From assembly GCA_031772625.1 (NCBI GenBank), contig CM062820.1:313089840-313153839 (forward strand): a stretch of 64,000 nt of DNA, in the 5' to 3' direction. Below, in pieces: positions 19,890 to 31,564 of this stretch. Under the pieces are notes generated by a model, which was not told where the DNA came from, ran no database searches, and saw only the letters and a list, made by a program, of their open reading frames with translations. Positions within the stretch are counted from its first letter, which is position 1, and the number at the start of each line of letters is the position of its first letter. Source of the DNA: Pinus tabuliformis. Lineage: Eukaryota; Streptophyta; Pinopsida; Pinales; Pinaceae. The position numbers and the translations under genes are program-made.

Positions 19890-20177
19890 TCATTTCTCAT
19901 CATTACTTTGAGGAGATAGTGGTGGGATAGAAGGAAGTTGAGAGACTAGAGCTCTAAGACAAATTTTTGCAAAGTGACCATAGGCATGCAAAGAATTACA
20001 TTTAAAAGAAACATGGTCATCATCCAAGGCCGAAAGATGGGACCAACCCTCCAAGTCAAGTTGTATGGCTTCTAGGAGTCTTTTTACAAAATCCATTTCA
20101 ACACAAATTGTAGCACAAGAGAAGTTATTCTCCTTGGGCCGAGAGCAAGGAATATAGTAATCCACTTTATCTCCCAT
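19890..20177 (-). pseudogene. Second LINE ORF1 fragment (DUF4283 end plus broken zinc knuckle)
   Basis: This 95-codon open stretch contains CATICVEMDFVKRLLEAIQLDLEGWSHLSALDDDHVSFKCNS. It aligns with the end of plant LINE ORF1 DUF4283 domains (YARICVEMD...LPEAI...W...DY...FKC). The knuckle should be C-x2-C-x4-H-x4-C, but the second Cys is Leu here (CNSLHAYGHFAKIC). It differs clearly from the ubiquitin-fused ORF1, so it is a separate LINE lineage. Upstream codons (higher coordinates) are scrambled by stops. The Met at the right end is merely the first in the surviving frame. Confidence 0.7.
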
Positions 20178-21428
20178 GGCTTCAAATTATCATCCCCCAA
20201 CAAAGAAGAGGATGATTTGGTGATCTAATCCAAACAAGGATAGAAGAAATTTTCATGAAGGAATTGAAATCCAAGATCTAGTGGGTAAGAAACATTTCCC
20301 TAGAACCCATGAAATAAGCCCCAAAATATTAGATCCATATCCTCCTTGATTTCAAAAATAAAAAAGAATAAACATTTTCACAATAGAAAGCACGTGCAAC
20401 CCAATTGTAAAAAGTTCATTGTAAAATTGAGCTATAACTAGGCCAAATGTTGGTAAACTTAACAATTAACCTTTTTTTAAGAGAATAAGAAAACCCTAAT
20501 TCAAGAGAAAGAATCATATCCACTCTTTTGACAAATCTACTCAAGAGTCTCATTACTGTGACCATCCAAGAAAGATCCACCCATTAAAACTCTTCAAATA
20601 AAAAACTCTAAATCAAAGTAGAACTTTTAATCCTTGACCACATAGAACTAGCATGCTTCAACCGTAACTAATACATATTCAACCAAATTAAATTGGTACA
20701 ATGGAAAAAGCTCATTAAATAACCAAATATGCAACAAAAAAACCTACACCAACTCTGAAACCTCAAAGTGTAAAAAAATCCATACTTACAAACAACTCTG
20801 AAACCTTAAAGTGTAAACAAAATCCATACTTACAAACAATAACCGCAAAAAGTAATATCACAAAAATCACAACAAAATGACCACAAGGATCATGCACCAA
20901 TATTAAAACCCCAACCAATAAGAAAAGATCCTTATTAGCAGATCCTTATTAGCAAACCATCGTTGCAAATTACACCTCCACCTTGAGTGGAGAGGAAGCA
21001 ACATACCTTTCCCACAATACGACTGGCACAATACGACTGGCACAACTATACATTTGTTGTTATATGGCCATTCATACTACAATCATATAAAAATCTTATT
21101 AAAAACTTTTTTAACAAAAATATAATGCACTTACAAAAAAAATTATATTAAATATATTTATTAATTAACCCACTTTGAAGTAATGGAACCTAACTCCTTT
21201 TGAAATATCCGTAGTCTTGGGTATTTTAATTTTAATTACATGGAAAATATTCTGACGTGCTCCGAAAACTGAGGTGGCATCAAGAAATAGTTGTGGAACA
21301 GTTGTAGCCAGATCACTCACCGGGTCAAGAAAATATATGAATGTGCACGTTTATGAAAAGAAGGTTAGATGTGATTCCTTTTTTTGCTCGAAGATGGCTA
21401 CATAAAATATTTTTTGTTGAAACTGTTG
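20178..21428. other. Spacer, decayed LINE-like or unassigned sequence
   Basis: No convincing gene. Two 14-bp tandem duplications unique to this copy lie at 20,926-20,953 (unit AGATCCTTATTAGC) and 21,014-21,041 (unit ACAATACGACTGGC). They disrupt a minus-strand frame that is still open for 115 codons in the right copy. Confidence 0.5.
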
Positions 21429-21832
21429 CTTGAATTTTTATTTTTATTTTCTATAATGGAAGTACGACCAGTAGTAAAGAAAAAGGTTGAAGCAAACACA
21501 CATTTTATTGATACATTTATGGTAGATCGCATAGGCAAAGACTCCCTTATCTCTTTGTTAATGGAAACCAGGAATTTTTAAAGACGACATCGAGCTCGAA
21601 CATCATACTTCCAAAAATGCTTAGAGTTATTACAATCGTCTTAATTATGTAGAGGGAGGGAGAGGTTCATTTCTGGTAGAAAAGAATATATCACACCTTC
21701 ATTTAAACAAGTATTTTTGGAATAAAGATGGTAGCAACGCAGGTTGTTTATAAGAAACAACAGATTGTTCGCCCTTACAATCTATCAGACGATAGATCCC
21801 AATCAATGTTCCATTGTTGTTGGGAGGAGAAA
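21429..21832. other. Spacer, nothing recognised
   Basis: Sequence after the last base that can be matched to the right copy. One open plus-strand stretch spans the boundary (21,384-21,581) and has no domain motif. Confidence 0.4.
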
Positions 21833-22030
21833 AAGAGTGGAGTGTGTCACTACATCTTGATATTGATGTGTTGGCTCCACGACGAGGGTTTGAAGAGAAA
21901 AGGAGTGGAGTGTGTCACCCCATCTTGATATTGATGTGTTGGCTCCACGACGAGGGTTTGAAGAGAAAAGGAGTGGAGTGTGTCACCCCATCTTGATATT
22001 GATGTGTTGGCTCCATGACGAGTGTTTGAA
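21833..22030 (+). repeat. 68-bp tandem repeat, nearly three units
   Basis: AGTGTGTCAC recurs at 21,841, 21,909 and 21,977, exactly 68 bases apart. Units contain CATCTTGATATTGATGTGTT and CTCCACGACGAGGGTTTGAA. Because 68 is not a multiple of three, the reading frame rotates, giving overlapping open stretches in the plus strand that need not be real genes. Confidence 0.9.
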
Positions 22031-22311
22031 AAGGACCTGCACCTTAGGAGAGGTTAATTATCACTGGCTCAATATGGGTTTAAGGATTTCGCGGCCATTA
22101 TAGTTGAAACAGTCATTGGGTACGTTCACACATGGAGGTTGATAAAACGAACGTAATGGTACGCATACTTTAACCCTTGCATGATAAAGTATTACATGAG
22201 TATGCGCACTATGTGCTATAAATTATTCGCACCCTGATAAAATATTACATGAGTATGCACAATATGTTTTAAAAATTATTTGCATGTGATTTGTAATATT
22301 TTTTGGGGCAT

Positions 22312-22482
22312 GGTTCACGGACACTTTCGGTAAGCGGGTGGCACTATCTCCACGGGAAAAATCTAGGGTTGACGCCTCTCGGCCTATAACAAGATCTGAC
22401 CCCAAGAGCTTTCGGGAATTGACCTTGTGACCTCCCAAATGGCAAGGCCCCGACTTCACTGATTGAGCTAACTCTTGGGGCT
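22312..22482 (-). mobile_element. tRNA-derived SINE
   Basis: The minus strand reads AGTTAGCTCAATCAGTGAAG (box A), then AGGTCACAAGGTCAATTCCC (box B, degenerate) at tRNA spacing, then a body ending GTGGAGATAGTGCCACCC...AAAGTGTCCGTGAACCA. This head-plus-tail layout is typical of plant SINEs. The tail matches that of the element at 13.35-13.48 kb. A (TA)n tract lies upstream. Target duplications were not resolved. Confidence 0.6.
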
Positions 22483-22491
22483 ACATGTGCC

Positions 22492-22493
<2 letters not shown>

Positions 22494-22547
<54 letters not shown>

Positions 22548-22557
22548 TAGATAGATA
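22494..22557. repeat. (TA)n(GATA)n microsatellite
   Basis: A TA tract of about 50 bases followed by GATA repeats. Confidence 0.95.
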
Positions 22558-23630
22558 AACGTTGGGTTTGCAATGGTCAATAGTAAGTTTATTGACCTCT
22601 GATACAATGTATCGCCAATAGATTAGATTGTGATGATAAAATAGTAGTGGATCTACAATGGTTAATGCCTGATTTTGTATTCATAGAAATAATATAAAGA
22701 TGGTTTTAGTCAAGCATAAGATTTTACATTTCAAAATACATTTATTTAATGTACGTGAAATATAGATAAAATGCGGGAATATATATTTATGTATTTATGC
22801 ATGTGAAAGGTGGAAATATATATGTATTTAGAAATGTGTACATATATTTAATGTATTTGAAATATGGGAAAATACGCATGCAATCATAATTATGTGTTTT
22901 TTATTATGTTTTGGGAATAAAAACAACAAGATTTGTTGTATTTTATAGTACTAACCTACTTTGTTGCATTGGAAAAGATAAGAAATGGTTTTGTATTTTT
23001 GTTACATTGGAAAAGACAAGAATGGTTTTGTATTGAAGGGAACAAGTAGATTGTTATCCATGGTTTTGTATTTAAAAGAACAATTAGATTGTTAGTCATG
23101 GTTTTGCAACAAGAAGAACAATCAATAAACAAAGAAACAATATCATGGTTGTGCAAATTATTTCCCATGGTTTTGCAATTGGTTTAAATGTGTGGTTTTG
23201 TAGATATTTATTAAGGTATTTCATATTTAAATAGTTATGATTAAGTACTTGACTCTAATTTATGCATGTAGGAGAAAGCGTTTCTAGGCCAAGAGTTATA
23301 ATGTCTAGGAGATTATTAGTGATTCTGACAAGATAACTAATAGAGATTGAATATTTGAGGTTTTTATTTATTTGATGAAAAAGTCATAATCTTTTTTGTT
23401 TTGATAAATTGATATTTTGGAGGTTTTGATAAATGGATATTTTGGATAATCATGATGGTTTTGATAAATTGATATTTTGGATAATCATGATGTTAGAGTT
23501 TACTGATGATAGTGGTTACATGAAAGAATATTGACTTTCGCAAAGCATGCAGTGATAGTTTCTAAACTAATCTCTTTTGCAACAATTGAAACATAGATTA
23601 TAACTAAAACTATTGCAGGCAACAAGGTCA
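22558..23630. other. AT-rich spacer with degenerate short repeats
   Basis: Around 22,960-23,130 the motif ATGGTTTTGTA recurs with GGAAAAGA(T/C)AAGAA. Around 23,405-23,490 TTTTGATAAATTGATATTTTGG recurs two to three times. No gene was recognised. Confidence 0.5.
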
Positions 23631-24060
23631 TTATGTATCATTATTGTTATAAGCAGAGAAGAAGATTGTCAACATTAGTTTACAACGGGTAACTTACTAC
23701 ATTGAACAATCATACCATGAAGACATTGTGCTTTTATGCATCACTATTGTTATAAGCATAGAAGAAGAACGTCAACCTTTGTTTACAACGGGTAACTACT
23801 ACAGTTTACCATGAAGACATTGTGCTTGAAGAAGAGAACAATGGGGTAAAGTGTTCGAAAAACATGACATCATGTTAAATGTAGACGTCTCTAGTTAACT
23901 GTGCTTGAATTAAATACTATGTTACTTTTTGTAAAATTCTAACAATGGACAAGTCAGTTTTCGAAAAACATGACATCATATTAAATGTAGTAGTCTCTAG
24001 TTAGTTGTGCTTGAATTAAATACTATGTTACTTTTTGTAAAATTTCAACAATGGACAAGG
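23631..24060. repeat. Two successive tandem duplications (103-bp and 106-bp units)
   Basis: TTATGTATCATTATTGTTAT and TTATGCATCACTATTGTTAT start two 103-bp-spaced units (23,631 and 23,734). TTCGAAAAACATGACATCAT starts two 106-bp-spaced units (23,854 and 23,960). Each pair is diverged by several bases. Confidence 0.85.
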
Positions 24061-24281
24061 GATGGAATCCTTGTTGCCATAGATTGAAGAGTGAACTCCC
24101 TTCTGAAATGTTGAATCCAAAAGATATTTATTTTCCAGGGTATATTAGTGTCCATCTATGTGCTCGCTTATTCTGTTATCTTGATGATATTTCTACCTTG
24201 CATGACATTGAAAACTACATCATTCAAAGTGTTATTAACAAACTTGGTGAAATGAGCAATGTTAATGATCCAAAGTTATAA
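24051..24281 (+). other. Open stretch of 76 codons, unassigned
   Basis: It begins MDKGWNPCCHRLKSELP at the end of the 106-bp repeat and ends GEMSNVNDPKL. Composition is not obviously low-complexity, but I recognise no family, splice context or partner. It could be an exon remnant or chance. Confidence 0.2.
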
Positions 24282-25204
24282 CATAAAGCATTATGTTAGC
24301 AAGCTTCATTAATGGTCATTAGTTTATGATATTTATTATTCTTTTTCTAACGTTACTTTACTTAATGATCATGATTATAACATTTGATTATTAGTTAAGG
24401 ATAATGGGATAAGTCATGTGGGAAAATTACATGTTGGTAAACTAGTCAAAATTTCTAATCATGTATATTTTGTATGAGGCATGTTAAGGGATGTTACACC
24501 TCTGAAGAAGGAATCTATGGTAGAGAAAAATGCTATCCTCCCCTCCTTGGTACGAGGTTGTATTAGCTAGTAATTCTCATTTTACTTTTGAGTTTGAAGT
24601 TTATTTGTGTGTGCACCTTTGTATTCACCAATTAATTTCATTTTACTTTTAAATTTCATCTTACTTTTAGGTGTGAAGTTTGTTCACTTGTGCATCATTT
24701 CTTATAGGTGTGAAGTTTGTTCACTTGTGCATCATTTATTAGTGAAGGCCTATAGGCCTATTTTATTAGTGAAAGCCTATAGGCACATTTTTTAGGTTTG
24801 CGTACCATCCATCTTGATTAGTGGACTATAACCAATATGTTTGTGAAAGCAGTTGATGTTGTTGTTGTTGTTGTTTTTTTTTTTTTTTTTTCTTCTTTCT
24901 GAACATCGAGTCCCTAGTCCCTAAAGTTGTATAGCTTCCCACCAAATGAGGAAAACATTTCCAAATTGAGAAAAACATGATAATATTTTTAGAAACTAGT
25001 TAACATAGAGTTGATGTTTGTTTCCATTTCAAAGTATAAAAAGATTGGTAATAACATGAAAGTGTTTTTTTAAGAAACACATTTTCAAATGTATTAATAA
25101 AATTAGAATCCTAATTCTTTTAAAAATATAAAGAATAATCAATTGAAATAAATTTAACTATTCAAATTCACAATTTCAATCATTTTTAATTCAATTTTAA
25201 ACCA
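24282..25204. repeat. Spacer with a 38-bp tandem repeat and a (GTT)n/T-run
   Basis: TAGGTGTGAAGTTTGTTCAC starts two units near 24,668 and 24,706, followed by a short duplication of TTATTAGTGAA(G/A)GCCTATAGGC. A (GTT)n then poly-T run lies at about 24,857-24,891. No gene was recognised. Confidence 0.7.
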
Positions 25205-25860
25205 AATTCATCTAGGGGAGGGACGCCATTACCTGTGCGCCCTCCACTCCACCTTAGCTACCTGCACGTGGCTCCCACAGGCGCTTGTACGACACCTGCC
25301 CGATGTGTTGTGGTGAGTGTCAAGGTTTATAACCCTAATTTTAACCCTTCCCGCCTCCTGCTTCCGTATGTTCGCCGCAATGTCTGCTCTGCACTATGCA
25401 TTTCTGTTCGGGTCCGGTGTTTGGGCGAACCACTCCGCCGACGGTGGCGCGGGACGACTCCATTTCCTATGCGGCTTGTCTGCCATTGTTTTCCTACTAA
25501 CCATGCTTAACTATTTGCATGCGCTCGTTATCTATACAGGGTTTCTGTTGTTCTTGTTTCATTCCGCCTGTTAATGTTGTTCATTCTAGACTGCCGAGGG
25601 TTTACACATATCTTAGTGGTTGTTTCATTTGTGCAGCCTATTGTTTGGGAAGGAGCCAGTGCCAATCTCTAGCTAGTTCGAGGTTGAAGGTAAATTTACA
25701 GGTTTTTGATGATTTTTGTTTCACATTGTCTTTAATATTTATCCCATTACCTAATTTCCTATTTTTTCATGTTTTCCAAGTTGGTTGCAAGTCTGGCAAG
25801 CTCTGGAGAAGGTTTCGACATGGAAGGTGCTTGGACATGGCTTCTACATCTATCCGGTAG
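25205..25860 (+). other. GC-rich gene-like block with possible splice sites
   Basis: GC content and CpG density jump here relative to both flanks. A CACGTG G-box lies near 25,265. Possible splice signals are TTGTG|GTGAGT near 25,313, TTTGTGCAG| before CCTATTGTTTGGGAAGG near 25,637, GTTGAAG|GTAAAT near 25,690 and ATCCG|GTAGG near 25,856. Frames of 85-113 codons overlap here, but none shows a known domain. It may be the 5' end of an uncharacterised transcript, a captured gene fragment or a retroelement 5' region. Confidence 0.3.
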
Positions 25861-25984
25861 GAAAAATCCTACCAGCCATTATCTCACTGTGTTTTTCAAC
25901 ACCTCACCTTCCTATTGGAATTTTTGTTATTTTTTCTCTTGGAGTTTTGTAGGTTTAGGGTTTTGCTCTATTTTTTTGTTATTG

Positions 25985-27345
25985 TTGCTCTTGGAGGTCA
26001 ATTTGTATGCTGAAATTGACCTTAGGTGTAAGCAGTTGCCATTAAGAACCCTTCAGAGGTGGCCAGCTGCCACAATGGGGTTTATTATTTGATTTTGGTC
26101 CTTGCAATTTGTGATTTATTATGCTATTGTTTTATGTCGTGTCCATCACATTCTTGGCATTGTGAATGTAATAAGAAGTAAATTTGGAAGGTCTTGTTTT
26201 TGGAGGTCAGTTTGTATGCTGATATTGTCAGTTTGTATGCTGAAATTGACCTTAGGTGTGAGCGAATGCCATTGAGAACCCTTCAGAGGTGGCCTGCTGT
26301 CACAATGGGGTTTATTCTTTGATTTTGGTCCTTGCAATTTGTGATTTAGCATGTTGTTGTTATATGCCTTCATATATTTCCAATGTGGAATCAGTTACAT
26401 TCTTTCGAGGTGGTCGAGGGAACTGATAGTTGTCACTATTGGAAATGAAGGTCATTGATGGAAGAAGTCCTTCTATTTAAGGAATAAACAAATAATGAAA
26501 TAAGTCATGTTATTTAAGGGATAAATGAATAATGAGAAGCTTACATACTCATTCATGTCATGGGGAAGATCTTTAGTCGAAATCAACACAACATCGACAA
26601 ATAGGGTTTAGGGTTTAATAATGTGATGTGGAAAATCGTTCAGTGGAAATCAACACAACATTGTCAATTAGGTTGTTTTATCATGTTATCAAGATTATTT
26701 GAGACTCGATTAAGATTAAGCTTGGATGTTTTTTATTTTGTCAAATTAAATTTATGCTAGCTAGTTTATATTATTTTATTTAAATATTTATAAATTTTCT
26801 AGAATAAAAAACACTTTTGAGATTACAATAACCTGCAGCTTAGTTCTTATCATTCAAATTAAAAATTATGTTAGATAATTTGCAGAAAATATTATTATGT
26901 CTAAATTAACACAAGCTTTTCATGGGTCAGTCAAATTTGAGTTTATGTTGTAATCAAAATGGGTATGTATTAATGGTGTTTCATAAAGTTTCTGACAGAC
27001 TTTGATGGGTCAGCCAAATCTGAACTTCCATTGTAATCTAAAATGGGTATCTGTTAATCATGATGTAGAAAGTTTTTAACAGACTTTGATAGATGTAAAT
27101 TTGGAAGGTCTTGTTTTTGGAGGTCAGTTTGTATGCTAAAATTGTCTGTTTGTATGCTGAAATTGACCTTAGGTGTGAGCGGCTGCCATTAAGAACCCTT
27201 CAGAGGTGGCCTGCTGTAACAAAGGGGTTTATTCTTTGATTTTGGTCCTTACAATTTGTGATTTAGCATGTTGTTGTTATATGTCATGTCCATCACATTC
27301 TTGGCAGTGTGAATGTAATAATATGTAAATTTGGGTTTCAGTAAT
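25985..27345 (+). repeat. Three dispersed copies of a module of about 200 bp
   Basis: Copies at about 25,985-26,190, 26,165-26,370 and 27,090-27,345 share TTGGAGGTCA(G/A)TTTGTATGC, TGAAATTGACCTTAGGTGT, CCCTTCAGAGGTGGCC and GATTTTGGTCCTT(G/A)CAATTT. The second and third begin with GTAAATTTGGAAGGTCTTG. Between them, 26,905-27,090 holds a degenerate two-unit repeat around ATGGGTCAG(T/C)CAAAT. Non-coding. Confidence 0.85.
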
Positions 27346-27468
27346 CGTGATTGATTCATTGACTCACTCATCATTGTAAATTTATAAAAAAATTATTCAA
27401 ATTTGCTTCTCTTTCATGGTTGTACATTTATACACATCAATTATTGAGATTTTCTTCAATAATTATTG

Positions 27469-28193
27469 AGTAATTATTGACCTTATATATCAAATTAGAT
27501 AAAGTGAATAGGAGTAATGAGGGTGCATTTGGATAGAAATATAGGCTGCTCTTTAGTAGAGGGTGCATGCATGTGTCACTTTCAGTGAACTAGAGTGTTG
27601 CTTTTGTAGGTCTTCAGATCAGCCTCCGATTCAGTTAAACATCTAGTTAAGTTCTAGTTCCTCCCACTACAACCTATCCCTCTTAACATTCATTATCTAA
27701 TTATTTTTTCCTGTAAGGATGCAGTTCTCCAGAAATGGATCTTTGGCTATCAAGGAGTTATCATTGGCCAAACCAAGCATGGTATTTAATTTGACCAAGG
27801 CTCCAACTTGAGACCCCCTAAAACACTCTTGATCACAACTTGGCACCATAACAAATTTTTTCCTCATTTCACTTACACTTGAAATTTCTAGTCATGTAAA
27901 CATTCATTTCAACTACAACTCTTATTTGTATCTTGTCTACATGTATAAGAGAGGCCATGCCTTTTTCTTAAATCGGGAAAGCATATTATTAATTTGTAAA
28001 GTTTTGAGTAATTATTGACCTCATATATCAAACTAGATAAAGTGAATAGGAGTAATGAGCATGTAGTTGGATAGAAATATAGGTTGTTGTTTGGTAGAGG
28101 GTGCATGCATGTGTCACCTTCAGTGAACTAGAGTGTTACTTTTGTAGGTCTTCAGATCAGCCTCCGATTCAGTTAAACATCTAGTTAAGTTCT
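27469..28193 (+). repeat. Direct repeat pair, about 186 bp, spaced about 540 bp
   Basis: 27,469-27,654 and 28,007-28,193 share TGAGTAATTATTGACC, GATAAAGTGAATAGGAGTAA and TCTTCAGATCAGCCTCCGAT with few differences. The sequence between the copies is not repeated and shows no gene. Confidence 0.85.
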
Positions 28194-29764
28194 AAGTTCA
28201 ATTCAGTTCTGGTTCCTCCCACTAGTTCTAGTTCTAGTTCATCAGAACTTGCATCATAAGATCCTTTTTGAATAACATGTAAAATATGGACATGTATTCA
28301 ACCCATTCAATCTAGTTGACAAATTTTCATTACATGGATAACTAGCCTCAGTTCCTATTGCCATTTCTTCTTTTCAATGTTGATCATCCTTTTCTTGTTT
28401 AAGAACACATTTAGACTTTAGCATAATAGGAAAGAAAGCTATCTATAGCAGGTGGTTCTAGGGTATAGAAAGTGATTGGTCAACAAATTTACTAAGCGTC
28501 AACTCTTTTGGTTCTATGTTTTCTTTTCTTCAATTCTTCAAAAATCTTCCTTGCCACATGTAGCTTTTGCCACATTTGCAATGGTTTAAGGTTGGTTGTG
28601 CCTTCTTTGTGGTCCTTCATTCTGATGGGTTTCCCCTTGTGTACAACAACCTTCCAATAGGGCCCTTCCACTGCTTCTTGTTCATTTGTTTATGTTATTT
28701 TCTTCCATTTACATTGTTTCGTTTTCTTTCTGATCATATTTTAAGAATGATCTAAACCCCCTTTTCCTTTTCTCCTTTCAACTTTTTCTTCACTTTATTT
28801 TGCAGGTCCTGTTTATGCTACCATTAGTCTTGATGATGTGTATTGGTGGCCTCATATAAGGTTTTTGGTTCCAACACCCAAAGTTGTATTGCAATAGTTG
28901 ACCACTACTTAAGCAACTCATTTGAAGCTTTTGATCTATTTTACAGCCAACACAAGGACAATAAATCTATGCTTATTTTCCAATTGGGCCATAGTTTTTG
29001 TTTCTTATTATAAAATTTCATTAAGCTTTTGTTAAAAATGATTCTCAGAAAGAAATTGCCTTGTGAAATTAGGGTAAACATATTTCAAATGAGTTGATCA
29101 TCATGTTCCTACATATTTTTGCATCATGTCTTATGATAAGTTGTTATTTTAGCCTTCATGTCACTAGAGAAATGTCCAAACAACCAAACTTCTACTGCAA
29201 TACCTAAGGTGCTACCATTAAAAGTTGGGAGCTTTTCAAGTTATGTTGATTTTCAACTTCCTCTCTATATGTAAATGAGTTGAACCACATGCTCATCTTT
29301 TCTTAATGGATCTTGCATGTACATTTTTGTGCTTACATTGACTCCAGGAAGGATGATAGCTCTTAGTCCAATCTTCATGTTGATGTTGGTGAATATTTTG
29401 TCGGCATACTTAGATTTTGCTGCGTTTTGTTTGAATCCCTATTATCATTCTTTGTGAGACTCTCATTTTTTCTTAATCCCTTCAATATGTTATGTTACCT
29501 ATGTGATTCTGCAGGGTTTCTTTTTCCAAATCCCCATTTAACATGTTCCTCTTTTTTCACTCAACTTTTTATTGTTGCATGTTGCTTCTGTAATTTAAAC
29601 ACGAGATTCTTGATGTGCTCAAGGCATCAAGAGACACCTTGTTTCTCTTCATCTACTGACTTGATACTATTAATATCGTCCCATTAGCTTTCTATACTAT
29701 TAGTCTTTATCCATCCATTAAAATAATCATTATGGACCTAAGAGAGAATACCCTAGGCTGTGTG
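28194..29764. other. Spacer, nothing recognised
   Basis: T-rich on the plus strand, with short open stretches (28,567-28,755 and 29,427-29,687) that are hydrophobic, as expected from T-rich codons, and lack motifs. It could be intronic sequence of the gene-like block upstream; this is a guess. Confidence 0.4.
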
Positions 29765-30300
29765 TTGATTTTCATGAAACTGAAACTGTAAGAATTGAAA
29801 CTGTAGCTGAAACTGAATCTGTAAGAATTGAAAACTAAACTGTAAGAACTGAAACTATAAGAACTATGAGAAATGAAAATAGAATTGTAAGAAAAATGTG
29901 TTGTAATTGATATAACTAACCTGGATATACTGGAAACTGTTCTATGATGTTTTGTCTTCAAGGTTGGTGAATAGTTTGAAAGCATAACATGCAACTTCAG
30001 TAGTGGTTGAACTTCTTTTATAGTTTTTGGCACTTGAATTTAATTGGTGGTAAGGATGGACATGGATTGCAATGGCTTCATTTTGAATGTTTGATCTAGA
30101 TTTAATTTGATGTGATCCAATGTTTGAGAATTTTTTATTTGTTGATCCATGTGCTTTGATCTGTTTTAATGAGAAATAGAATGGGTTGGGTGTCATTTAT
30201 TGAAGTTATTGGGTTGGGGGTCATTTATTGAACAAAGTGGGTTTAAATGTTATTGGGTTGGGTGTCATTTATTGAACATAGGGGGTTTAAATGTTGAACA
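29765..30300. repeat. Degenerate minisatellites
   Basis: 29,765-29,905 repeats GAAACTGTAAGAATT-like units. 30,185-30,300 repeats GGGTTGGGTGTCATTTATTG about three times with GGGTTTAAATGTT. Confidence 0.75.
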
Positions 30301-30814
30301 ACATAGCAGTTATGCTTGACATACATTCACTTTTATTATGTGCAGGTATGGATATTTATTTGGGATACAAAGCTTCAAATTGATGAGTGGGGGTTGAAGT
30401 GACTGCTACTTTGTACTTCTGGAATAGACCATTTTGGAAGGATTTATGGTTTTATCTATTTTCTAGTTGGGTCAATATGGTTTGCACTCTCAAGTATTTA
30501 TATACTATTTATGGACAGTTGTGGGCCCAATCGATGTTTTCCGAAATTTTGACCATAAATTAATACTTATTTGCACTTAATGTTATTTATCTTTGTTTAA
30601 ATATTGGTTGCAAACGTCTCAACTTTTGGTAGTTTGGTGGAACCAGTTCTATTTTAATTACTGATCCCTACACAATATTAGACATCTTTCCTCTAATATA
30701 TAAAATAAAATATTCTTTAAAACTAAATGATTAAAAAACAAAAATCATAATCATGTATAGTCAAATTTAAATTAGTTATAATATATACACAACTCGAAGC
30801 AACATTTAATAATC
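30301..30814. other. Spacer, nothing recognised
   Basis: A GTGCAGGTATGG junction near 30,343 could be a splice site, but no frame supports an exon. Confidence 0.4.
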
Positions 30815-31018
30815 ACACAAGTTTTTGTTCACCATTTTCACTCAACTATTTAATATTCAATCAACTTTTTGTTCACCTCTTTGACTCACGTAATATTCAA
30901 ACAGCTCTTTTTGTCCACCTCTTTAACGAACCTATTTAATATTCAAAAAGTTTTTCTTCACCTCTTTAACGTTCCTATTTAATGTTCGAATGACTTTTTG
31001 TTCACATCTTTAACGCAC
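30815..31018. repeat. Tandem repeat, about 48-bp units, about four copies
   Basis: Units contain TTTTGTTCACCTCTTT and TATTTAATATTCAA with drift between copies. Confidence 0.8.
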
Positions 31019-31564
31019 TAATAGCAGAGCTCAATTAAATAGATTGATTGGAAAATATAAGGAGTTGTTTATAATGTGATTTTTTGGAGATTTTAGTGAT
31101 GGAATCCGGTTGAAGAAATTGAGGTTAAATTTTGATTTGTTGCAGTTAAAATGGTTTTTTAACTGCATATTTGGATTCAGCACCCTCGAAAACCCATGGG
31201 ACGCTTTCATTATGCAGAAACTAGCTATCAAAGTTGTGATTCCAATAAATTCCTGCCGGATTTCGACCGAAAAAACCAGCAGAAAAAGCTTTCAAAAAAT
31301 CTCATTATAGACTTTCAAAATATAAACCATTCCAATGATTGAACCTTTCCGCACTTCAAAGTTATACGTGGATCTCGATAATTGCACCGGCCTTTTTCCA
31401 TGGTCCGCATTATGCATTTATGAATATTTATGAATGGAACCTTTCGATTTGTTTTGGGTTGCTTTGTACATATAAATAGTTAGTTTATTGTCGCGTCTCA
31501 AATATTTATGGAATGGAACCTTTCGATTTGTTTTGGGTTGCTTTGTTACGCGAGTCCACTGAAA
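31019..31564. other. Spacer with a short direct repeat
   Basis: GGAACCTTTCGATTTGTTTT followed by GGGTTGCTTTGT occurs twice within 31,430-31,560. No gene was recognised. Confidence 0.6.

Larger units (their letters stand above)
1..21428. repeat. Left copy of the large direct duplication
   Basis: This whole segment recurs in the same order and orientation in the right part of the window. The offset is 42,606 at the first base and about 42,570 at the last, drifting with indels. Every feature here has a right-hand partner. Differences by eye are roughly one to three per hundred bases outside microsatellites. Homology is already running at the first base, so the true left border lies outside the window. 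Confidence 0.95.

Noticed and set aside
21833-22030. CRISPR-like array
   Set aside because: It is a contiguous tandem repeat with no unique spacers, in plant-type DNA.
24051-24281. A real small gene of 76 codons
   Set aside because: No homologue recognised, begins inside a tandem repeat, no promoter or splice support; listed only as an unassigned open stretch.
28567-29687. Small membrane proteins from hydrophobic open frames
   Set aside because: T-rich sequence gives Phe/Leu-rich frames by chance; no start context, domain or conservation supports them.
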